From the NCBI RefSeq assembly GCF_950023065.1, contig NC_088678.1, positions 41,158,580 through 41,222,579 of the forward strand: DNA of 64,000 nt, written 5' to 3'. The notes under the pieces were generated by a model. That model saw only the letters and a program-made list of their open reading frames with translations, made no database searches and was not told the DNA's origin. Position numbers and translations under genes: made by a program. Shown here in pieces: positions 13,501 through 22,520 of the stretch. The DNA is from Planococcus citri. Lineage: Eukaryota > Arthropoda > Insecta > Hemiptera > Pseudococcidae. How positions within the stretch are numbered: the stretch's first letter is position 1; every line of letters starts with the position of its first letter.

Positions 13501-16500
13501 CTTTTTCATCGGACTTGGTTTGTACAATGCCCGGAGGGTCCGGACAGTGTGTTCGACTTGGTACAATTTGTGTTGTGCAAAGTTCGAAATATAGTTTTAT
13601 AATGAATGAATTCCAATTTTACATCCCTTTATTCCATAAATATTGAACTAAATTAAAGGAAATTTAAAGATGACTCTAAAATACACACCACCAGCAGAAC
13701 TTTCAGGTGCTGAAATTCATTTGTTGATTTTTGGGGAAATTTTTAAAGATTCAAATATTGCTATGCTCACTTCTCAAAAAAAAAAAATAAAAGATCAAAT
13801 TGAGGTACTTACTAACTAAAATGCTGAAATTTGGTTTTGACTCTCTATTTTTAACTTCTCGAGTCGTTTGGTGGTGGTTTTGATTTTTTTGGGCGGTATT
13901 TATGCACAGGCAACTTAGGCAGCTGCCTAGGGCTGCAAATTTTCGGAGGCAGCAAATTTTGAAGCGTTTTCATCTCGATTTTTGCGATTTTTTTTATATT
14001 TCTAAATTGTATAAGTATAAGTATTTAGAGCAAAATTAAAATTTAGCATAAACCTGGATTAGCCATCGATCTTTATGACCTTTTCGATAAATTTTTTCAA
14101 AACCATTTTGTATTAGTATTAGTTCAAATCCAAAATTTTTTCAATTTTTTAAAAAATTACTGGAGAAATCTGCTATTAACTCATAAAATTGATAATATGG
14201 TAGGTACAAACCAAATTTCAGCCTTTCACGACAATTTGTTAAAATTTTGACTTTGAAAAATCCATAAAAAAATGAATTTGGAATCTAAGTATTAGTGCGT
14301 AGTTTTCAAATGAGTAAGGCACGAGAATTTCACGACTAGAGAAGTTGAAAATAGAGAGTAAAAACCAAATTTCAGCATTTTAGTTAGTAAGTACCTCAAT
14401 TTGATATTTTTTTTTTTTTTTTTTTTTTTGAGAAGTGAGCATAGCAATATTTGAATCTGTAAAAATTTCCCCAAAAATCAACAAATGAATTTCAGCACCT
14501 GAAAATTCTGCTGGTGGTGTGTATTTTAGAGTCATCTTTAAATTTCCTCTAATTTGGTTCAATATTTATGGAATAAAGGGATGTAAAATTCGAATTCATT
14601 CATTATAAAACTATATTTCGGACTTTGCACAACACAAATTGTACCAAGTCGAACACTTTGTCCGGACCCTCCGGGCATTGTACAAACCAAGTCCGATGAA
14701 AAAGCAATATTCACGCTTGGTCCGGACACTTCGGAGATGGTACAAAATTGGCTGTACCAACCCCGAATTGTACAATTTCGGACTTGGTACCTAACATATA
14801 GATGAGAAATACTCTCGAACCATTAACACATCATTGTTTTGACGAGGAACAAGTTACCACGGAGTTACAAGACCAAGTGAAGCTCATGGCTCGCCAAAGA
14901 AACTTTGTGCTTAAAAGATTGTTCATCAAAAATAGATCATTTGGCGGGAAAGAATGATCTTCTTGTATTATCATATGCTGTTAAGGGGAATCCTTCTAGC
15001 TATTTTGGAATCCTATGAGTGCACGTATAAGTTTAGAAAGAGTTTATCACGTTACCCTACTTCCAGTATATGGAGAAAAACAGACTCTATTATAGAAACA
15101 TATACCTGAAGCTTCTCGTAAGGGGAAATTACGTGAATAACCACCTAAGCGGTGAGGGCAATCCTACTTATCTCAAGATCTCAGAATGAAAATTGAAAAT
15201 TCTAAAAAAATATGCATATGTGATCTGTCACGAGAAAACCAACCTAGTGTCCAAAACATAAATTTTACAGGAAGGTCATTTGAAGTTTTGAGTCTATGTA
15301 CAGGGTGCCCAGAAATATTGAGTACCCCAAAGAAAGTTTTTCATTAAAAATATAGGTTGGCAACCTGAAATAGATGCATATGATTGGTGGAATGTTATCT
15401 CTCCAGTCCAACAACCAATCATGTGCTATCATTATTATCATTCACTGTGACCAACCAAAGTATTTTAGTAGAAAACTTTTTTAGGGGTACTCGATATTTC
15501 TGGGCACCCTGTATCAGGTGATCTAAAATTTGTAGGTCCATGAAACTTGCACCACTTTTGGCCCCCATGAGTGCCAACATAACCCGCTATTTCTTTTTCA
15601 GAATCATCAGATTCAAGGTTGCCTAGTCCAATAATCAAAATTTCCCAAAATCAATTTTTTTGATTTTTTTGAATTTTTTTGTTAAAAATGTTGCAAAAAC
15701 TACCCGAGTATGAATTATTAATGAAGAATAAACAGTTATTGGTTATTATTAGATAAATTTATCACGTTTCTTAACAAATTTGTTCACAATGAAAAGAGTT
15801 GATTTTTCCAACTCAAGCCGTACTCAAATTTCAAAATATGGCACAAAACCACAAATCCTCCAAATGTGGGCCGATTGTTCCAAAAAAATTTTCATTTCGA
15901 ATCCCTAGAACATACCTTTCAAGAAAATCAAAAAAAAAAATTTCCATTTTTACTGTAGTTGCTCTATTTTTTTGACCTCAGGTTTAAGGTCAAGAGAGTC
16001 GTTCGCGAATGTTTCAACCCCCACAGTCGGGTTCAGCACCCTAAGTACTACTAATATCCACCATAAAAAAGATATCGATTTTTTGGAGACTAAGTTGGTT
16101 TTCTCGTGACAGATCACATATAAGTATGTTATTAACAGAGATGAAAATTTGTCTTCTTGACTTTGCTTTCATCAAAATTTCCCAATCAAAAACTAACCTA
16201 GTTGAAAAAAATTCCCCAATATCCTGTCTGAAAATGGTCATATTCGTCTTACACCACAGACAAGGTGAAAAAGTAACCTCATCTGGTCTCCTTATTAAAA
16301 ACTCCGAATAAATAAACACGTTAATAAAGTTGCCTATCTGATTTCCCCTAAATGTTTAAAACTAACAATAAGTCGATCAGATTCAGATTCATACGCGATG
16401 TTAATAAAATTGCCTAGCCGGTTCGCCGTGAAAAAAAATTGCGTTACATTTTTATCTTGGGATGAAAACGAAGTAATTGGGATGTCGGATGTCTTGTACG

Positions 16501-18395
16501 ATATTACGTCGTTGCTTGCGAACGACGACGAGTGACGTTAAATATTTTAACGAATTTTCATCTCATTTATTGTATTTCCTCACAGTCTTGTGTCCTTTTG
16601 TTCTGTTCGTCGCTATTTGTGCTTGTTATTAAGACTGTGATGAACTCACCTATTCAATCCGACGTCGTAGTAGGTAGCTAATATTTCAATGATGAAATTT
16701 TCGAGCTTAATGAATACCGAATTAGAAAAAGGGAGGGAATGAAAAAGTGCTTTTAACAAAATTGAAAGTAGAAAACGTAAGTTAACGTATTGCGATAGCA
16801 TGCTGGAGCCTACGTGCAGTAAATATTTCTACGTTGTAGTTTTAATAAGCTGGGCAAGTACCAGTCTGTGTATCTATCGAGATAAAAGAGGGATTTTTTC
16901 GTAATTTTAAGCACATAGTTCAATTATAATGGGCTTAAGTAGAAACTTATAATTTTCCAATGAATCAAGTTTCCACGTGTACGAAAATTTTTAGCTCATA
17001 TTTTGTTAGCAAACAGCGAGCGTAATTTTTTCTACTCTTGAAGTCTTTGTTCTCACTGCACGAGATTAGATCTTTATGTATGTATTTTGTAAAAACATGA
17101 TGCCAAACAAACAAAACATGAATTATGCTCGTAGATATACGAATATGTAGGTACCTACCATTTTACTCAAAGATATCTTCGATATGTTTCAGGCGATCAG
17201 CTACGATTCGACCAGAGGTGGCGTAAGTTTAATAACAGTCAAAGGTGACACAACTACCAGCTGTTTAATCATCCAAAAAGCTCGTCTTTCCGATTCTGGC
17301 AAATATTCGTGTAGTCCATCGAATGCAGACGTTGCCAGTATACAAGTTCATGTGTTAAATGGTATGTATACTCGTAGATTAAGTTCGAGGTTTTAGGGGT
17401 ATAAATGAGGTCCTTGACTCGGTGATAAGCTAACACTTATCAGACGTGTTGACCAAAAGATTTTTCAATTTTACATATATTATTATTATGTATCATTTGA
17501 TACGATTGGCAAGCATGGTTGATAGAAAATTCATATCTGAGAGAGTCAGTAAGAGCGCAAGGGAGCGACAAATAAAACGTCAAGGAGTGATAAAAGTGTG
17601 TTCGGAAAATAATGGGTTATAAAATCGTTAAACTTTGAAAAAAAAAACGTAAAAATTGCTTGAAATGCCATTTTGAAATTTACTGATAAGAATGCCCACC
17701 GAATTGATTCTTACATCAATAGCATTCCAAAAATTCACTCCTCAGTCCTTCCCCTGAGATTTGTGTAAAAAATAGTGTGACAAAACATCGCTGATGTATT
17801 GACAAAAGTTTGTACACTAAATTCCATTTAGATCTAATCATTTTCTGCTGAGAGGCTTCGAAAGCAAAAAAAATTGCTTTCAACTAACAAGGGAGGTGCC
17901 CCAGGTGACATGCACCGATTTCAATGATTCTTGCACCATTGGATAGAGAACATCGAACATAGTCTACCACGAAATTTTCAGCTGCTGAAGTTGATATTTC
18001 AGCTTTCCAGTGCAATTTTTCGATTTTCACATGGCAATTTTGAAAAATTGGCCAAAAATAGTCGACGGAGGTCGCATACCGAAACTTTCCATATTATTTG
18101 GGCATTTCAATACATATGATGAGACTAGCTCACGGTGAAATTTTTAGCTGCTGAAGTTGATATTTCCAGCATTCCAGGGCGATTTTTCGATTTTTTCAAA
18201 ATTTGAATGTGAAAATCGAAAACTCCTATTCTACTTGTATTTTTATTTTGTTTCACAGGGGAAAGTCCAGCAGCGATGCAAACAGGCTCGGCGGGATTGT
18301 CGAATAGTTCAGTAAACATTTTGATATTAATGTCGTTATGTTGGCTGTACTCGCATTTTATGATGAATCTAAGATTACGCGCTCGAATGAATTAA
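1350..18395 (+). CDS. dpr: Dpr-family two-Ig cell-surface protein, dpr6/dpr10-like (3' part, 4 exons)
   Basis: Joined exons 1350-1560, 7225-7352, 17193-17361 and 18259-18395 give 214 residues with no stop and matching phases. The chain starts inside Ig1 at VSWIRHRDIHILTVGSYTYT, runs through the Ig1 F-strand DGGMYECQIST, the linker VVVPTATILGGPD, Ig2 with Cys in INLTCSIKY and DSGKYSC, and a C-terminal hydrophobic tail. This wording is diagnostic of the insect Dpr family; from remembered family sequences the closest are Dpr6 and Dpr10. Dprs are neuronal surface proteins that bind DIP partners and help set synaptic specificity; many are thought to be GPI-anchored. The signal peptide and the Ig1 B-strand Cys are upstream of the window, so the start is not present. 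An extra Cys in Ig2 (TTSCLIIQ) replaces what I recall as a bulky residue in relatives. Family assignment is very safe; the paralog assignment is moderate. Confidence 0.93.
2342..2908. mobile_element. MITE-like element with about 45-bp inverted ends
   Basis: The left end ATATATGAGAGGGGTTTTGC (2342 on) is matched, inverted, by the right end around 2862-2908 with a few mismatches. An internal copy of the end word GGGACCTTGTGGTGA lies at about 2539. No coding frame is present. Confidence 0.6.
4068..4340. repeat. Cluster of GGGCACCAC words
   Basis: CGGGCACCAC(AA) or its complement occurs about six times (near 4069, 4095, 4181, 4210, 4300, 4327). The first two face each other and form a short hairpin. 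The word CACCACAAGG is shared with the element ending at 2908, so the two may be related. Confidence 0.5.
7225..7352 (+). CDS. dpr: dpr exon: Ig1-Ig2 linker and first part of Ig2
   Basis: The acceptor ttag ends at 7224 and the donor gtgagt starts at 7353. Its first two bases complete a Val codon begun in the previous exon. The following 42 codons read from PTATILGGPDLHVDKGS to IFWYHHDE and carry the first Ig2 cysteine (NLTCSIKY). The exon leaves in phase 0. Confidence 0.93.
13405..14800. mobile_element. Long foldback element, arms about 465 bp, 4-bp flanking repeat GATG
   Basis: 13405-13868 and 14332-14800 are near-identical inverted arms around a loop of about 463 bp. GATG lies directly outside each end (13401-13404 and 14801-14804), a possible 4-bp target duplication. 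The outer arms carry repeated GGTAC, TTGTAC and TCCGGAC words; the inner arms carry an A-tract facing a T-tract. No gene is visible. A transcript through it could fold into a long hairpin. Confidence 0.75.
15216..16121. mobile_element. Inverted-repeat pair of about 40 bp bounding 0.9 kb
   Basis: ATATGTGATCTGTCACGAGA begins the left copy at 15216; its inverted partner lies at 16081-16121 with two or three mismatches. A separate small element (15301-15511) sits inside, so it appears to be a nest of two insertions. Whether the pair are true element ends is uncertain. Confidence 0.45.
15301..15511. mobile_element. Mariner-type MITE, 211 bp, TA flanks
   Basis: The ends CAGGGTGCCCAGAAATAT are inverted copies that pair over about 40 bases and are flanked by TA on both sides. 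CAG-starting ends with a TA duplication are typical of Tc1/mariner-derived MITEs. There is no coding content. Confidence 0.7.
17193..17361 (+). CDS. dpr: dpr exon: second part of Ig2
   Basis: The acceptor tttcag ends at 17192 and the donor gtatgt starts at 17362. It gives 56 codons plus one base: AISYDSTRGGVSLITVKGD, then SDSGKYSCSPSNADVAS with the second Ig2 cysteine, then IQVHVLN. The cysteine in TTSCLIIQ is additional to the canonical Ig pair. The preceding intron is 9.8 kb. Confidence 0.93.
17967..18200 (+). repeat. Two diverged copies of a dispersed repeat (AGCTGCTGAAGTTGATATTTC)
   Basis: A stretch of about 70 bases (AGCTGCTGAAGTTGATATTT, then TTTTTCGATTTT) occurs at 17967-18035 and again at 18129-18200, just before the last dpr exon. 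Related fragments appear near 35210 and 36003, so it is an interspersed family. Confidence 0.5.
18259..18395 (+). CDS. dpr: dpr terminal exon: stalk and hydrophobic C-terminus
   Basis: The acceptor cacag ends at 18258. The exon completes a Gly codon and then encodes ESPAAMQTGSAGLSNSS, a hydrophobic stretch (NILILMSLCWLYSHFMM) and a short basic tail NLRLRARMN, with TAA at 18393-18395. The small-residue run before the hydrophobic segment would suit a GPI attachment site. The charged tail after it is a little unusual for a GPI signal, so a single-pass membrane anchor is also possible. Confidence 0.88.
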
Positions 18396-18631
18396 AAATA
18401 ATAAATTACGACGTCACGATAAAAAATTCACACAGACTGATTTTTTTGCGGCCTATACAGCCGATTGGTTTTTCGGATTACGAAGAGCTCACCTATCAAT
18501 TTTTTCCTTTTAATTTTTTTTTTTTTTTTTTTTTTTTTCGTTCTAGTTAAGAATTTCTTCTTCTCATTGTACAAATTTGTGAATAATATTTTTTTTCGAT
18601 GCGAACGCGTATGACGCGAGTCGTTTATGTA

Positions 18632-18637
18632 AATAAA
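18632..18637 (+). promoter_or_regulatory. Candidate poly(A) signal of the dpr gene
   Basis: AATAAA occurs about 240 bases after the dpr stop codon. It is the first canonical hexamer downstream on this strand that I noticed. Others follow near 19012 and 19660, and long 3' UTRs are common in neural genes, so the real end is open. Confidence 0.35.
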
Positions 18638-21600
18638 AAATTACGATGTATTGTTTTATGAAAATATTTTACCCTGTGATGCATTAATTTAAAATATTGA
18701 TATGTTATTATTATATGTACGAGGCTTTCTAATTCACCTTTATTGTTTCACGTTTGGTTTGTGTTCACAACAGCCATTGTATAAAATACTGTTATAGGCT
18801 GATGAATGAAGGCTTCTGTAGGGCTTCTTATTGAGTGTTTTATTTACAAATGTGAATGTAAAAAGAAAAAATTTCGAAGAGTCAATTATAAAATAATGCT
18901 GTGATTCTTTCAAATTTAATAGCAAGAAAATTCGTCAAGTTACCGGTTGTAGAGTTGAAGTTGGCGTCAGCTTGGGTTAAAATTGGTGCATCTTTTACTA
19001 CATAGTACTATAAATAAATTGTGTCGTTTATTTAAATCGTGAATGATTATTTACTCAAAGAATAGCGCGTATTTTTGATTTCTAAGTTGGATGAATAGGT
19101 ATGAAAGAAGTTCTAAGGGTAAAATAAATTTTCGATCGTTTTAAAATGAAAATAATACCAAAAACTTGAATATCAAAAATTCCATCGGGAACTACAAATA
19201 CAATTTTGACCAAAATGATTATAATTTTAGTAAAATATTGACATTTTTTTAATTCGTTGATTAATTGCAATAAACGAACCGATAGGAAATTAAATTATGC
19301 ATGGATCTCGAAGTAAATTTCATCACCATTTTATTTACCTGCCAAAACGATTTTTGGTATGAATTTAACGCATAGGTAGTTCAATTGTAATACCTAAGTA
19401 ACGAATCTCGAATTCGTTTCTTTTTATTTTTTGTTCTTTTTTTGTTTTTTAAAATTAGTTACCGTTAATTCAAAATGCATTTCGCTTCACCAGTGTCGCC
19501 TGCATACACTAATACCAATAATTTATTTGGAAATTGTATAAACACACCATAAGTAAATGTACCTGTACTTACCTGTATCTATATACGTTTTGTTTAGTAT
19601 AATTTTTTTATACCTATGTATTTTTGTAATTTTTTGTACAATACACAAAAATGAATAAATCGTCACCGACCTAACCCCGAGTATTGGGTGAATTTAATAT
19701 CGAGTGATAGAACTTTCCATATTACAATCATGCTTAGGTACCTTTAATATGTAATATACTCGCGTATACCATGTAAAATATTTTTAAAAATACCTAAATT
19801 TACCAAAAACGTTGGATAATTTAGTAAAAATATGGTTTCTTTTGTATTTTTCTCTTTTATTTTGTGTACAATACCTACGTTTTACTTTTCATGTATAGAA
19901 AGAAAAAAAAATCTGAAAAACGTTAAATATCTATTAAGTTAAGAAGAATTTTTACAAAATTGTACTATACAATAAGGCTTTGAAGAAAATAATGTTTTTG
20001 TGTTGAAATTTTATTACGATTTCGAATTTTGTTCGCGATAATTACGAATATTAAGGTGATCATTTATCATAGAATTATCGAAACATGTATTTTTTTTTTT
20101 TTTTTTTTTTTTGTTTAGTTATTCGTTGTTATACAGTTTACTAGGGTTATGTGAATTGGACATTTTTTTCTGTTTATATTGAAAAATAAATTTTATTTTA
20201 CTAGTATTTTTAGTGATTATTCAACTACATAATATGTAGGTATATGTACATAGGAAATTCAGAAAGGTCCGATCGAAAAAATAAGACCATATTCGCGCTC
20301 AGCGTCATAAAATTACCAACAATCAACACTCCATTGCTGAATTTTTTCAAGTTTGATATTAAATTCCACGATTAAGAGGATCGTCAATTTATTTATTGAC
20401 AAGAACCTTTTTTTTACAAATGTTCGATTAGATGAAAAATGCAGCGATATTGAAGAAATAATCTTCAAAAAGGCGAACCAGATGTGTAAAACTTCAGTAG
20501 TTGTGATTCTGAAAAAGAGAAAGTGCTACAGAATGAACAACTACAGAGACGTAAGCAAAATTTGCTGTAAAAAAATTAAACATCGAGTTCATTTTTGGTT
20601 TAAAACTAACACTTCTAAACCCCAATGCTATTAAATTTCGTTTTTTTTGTTTTTGTTTTTTTTTTTTTAAAAAAAAGGTAATTTTTTCAGGAAAAAAAAC
20701 TTGTATAACTCTGTCACCAACATAATCTCATGATGAACATTTCAAAAGAGAAAATTGTAAAAGAAAAAATAATAATAAAACAGATTACTTCGATGAAAAT
20801 AACTTTTTTATTTGGCAGTTGATTCGTTATTTAACAAATAAAATTATCCATTTTGTGTGATAAACACATCAATAAAGATGACAACTACATCGTAAAATTG
20901 TTAGTTTTTTCTAAGTAGAATAAAAAAAAATAATAACAATAAGGTATATTGTATTTAACTAAAACTTAAAACTAAATAATAAGAATATCTTACAAAAAGG
21001 TATCTATTTGAAAGAATTAATCCCAATGGACCGAATTGAAAATTAATTTACTTCGTAGAAATGATTATTAAACAGTCCAAAATTTAATACTGCGAATACT
21101 AATCATCTTGTAATTTTATATCGATTTTTTTTTTTTTGAATTAAAACAAAAATATTTATAAAAAAAATAATAAAATAATAATAACATAAAATTGTAACTA
21201 CGTTTTAATAACTAAGAAAAAAAAATTAAAAATGTTTGACGAGGGGAAAAAATGCATTTTATGCTATCGAATGAAAACATAAACTATTGGAATTACGAGC
21301 ATCAAGTACAGGTACATTTTGAACGAAACAATTACAAATTGCATATTTATAAAATTACCATTGTTTGATTCAATTGGATATTTTTTAGCTTTTTTTTCGT
21401 AATTAGTAAAACTGGCAGTATAAAATGATGAAAATATGCAATATATACAAATACCTTATACTACATAACTCTACGATAACGATAATACATTTCACGTACC
21501 CTTTCAATGCATCGGTAACTTCGTCTCGTCATGATGATTTCGATTTGATAAAAAAAAAATAAAAATCGTACAATTTCAGCAACACCAATGATAAAAAAAT

Positions 21601-22106
21601 AACAAAAAAAAATGTTGAATCGATTTTTTTTCAATAATGACAGTACGAAGCACCCGTATAAAAATCATCACCTAAATTACACAGTCTTTATTTTTACAAA
21701 TAAATAAAACACGATCTTTCCACCCAACAAAGAATCAACTCAAAAGGGTAAAAAAATACTTAAAATAAATTAACATTGTATATGAGCAAAAAAAAAAAAG
21801 TAATGCACCATCGGGGGCGACAGTATGATGGAAAAATTTTCAATCCAAGCTATTTGAAAAGTTTGATGAACAATAAATTAAAAAAATCATTTTCGATTCC
21901 AATTCAACTTAAATAATAGAAAAGAAAATACTACTAAGGAAACGTAACTGAAAACGATCTTAATAAACGGTCGTCATAAGATAATTAAATTATCCTTATG
22001 ATTTTCGCGTGGTATCCCTTTAGTGTTAGTGCAACAGTGATAGACGATTAAAGTAACAAACAAAAAAAAGTCGGTGACAATCGATATAATTTATTTTTGA
22101 TTACAC

Positions 22107-22112
22107 TTTATT
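22107..22112 (-). promoter_or_regulatory. Candidate poly(A) signal of PDSS1
   Basis: TTTATT on the plus strand is AATAAA for the minus-strand gene, about 190 bases past the PDSS1 stop. A second copy lies at 22090-22095. This is only a motif match in AT-rich DNA. Confidence 0.35.
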
Positions 22113-22298
22113 CGAACGACACTTATGATTGGTTTGAGAATAAAGTGAAATCAAAATGCGAAGAAAAAATAATAATAACCAACAAGATGATTAAATAATA
22201 ATCTATACAATTAGATTGCACTTAAAAGATTTTTTCTTTTTATATAATCCGGTATGCTTCAAAACATATAGGTATACATAGTATGGACAGATGGTCTG

Positions 22299-22520
22299 CT
22301 ACTTCAGACGGTTCAACACCAAATCCGTCATAACCAATAAACCTTTCTGGTACTGCGATTCTGATATCAAACCAGCTAAACGAACAGCTTCCATACAGTG
22401 TTTCTTGGCCAAAAATCTAGTCTGTTCTAGACCTTGCGATTTGTGTACCAGTTCGAAAGCTTTTTCTACATCGCCTGGTTCTTGGAATCGGCGCATTATC
22501 ATCGGGTTCAGTTCCGGAAA
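22299..22520 (-). CDS. PDSS1: PDSS1 terminal exon
   Basis: The acceptor ttgttacag ends at 22521. 73 codons and a stop (22301-22299): FPELNPMIMRRFQEPGDVEKA, then LEQTRFLAKKHCMEA and a C-terminus ending VLNRLK. The C-terminal region is colinear with animal PDSS1 and of normal length. Confidence 0.95.
   Translation of the reverse strand, partial: FPELNPMIMRRFQEPGDVEKAFELVHKSQGLEQTRFLAKKHCMEAVRLAGLISESQYQKGLLVMTDLVLNRLK

Larger units (their letters stand above)
7353..17192. other. dpr intron, 9.8 kb
   Basis: Contains AT-rich low-complexity sequence (8.2-9.0 kb), the foldback 13405-14800 and the nested insertions at 15216-16121. A run of about 24 A lies near 12699. No coding sequence was recognised. 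Confidence 0.7.
18396..22298. other. Region between the convergent dpr and PDSS1 stop codons (3' UTRs and spacer)
   Basis: Very AT-rich with several A and T runs (for example T-run near 20091-20112) and many possible AATAAA signals on both strands. No coding sequence or structured RNA was recognised. Confidence 0.6.

Noticed and set aside
20353..20634. 93-codon Lys/Asn/Cys-rich frame downstream of dpr
   Set aside because: Composition follows the AT-rich background and there is no recognised motif; more likely 3' UTR or spacer.
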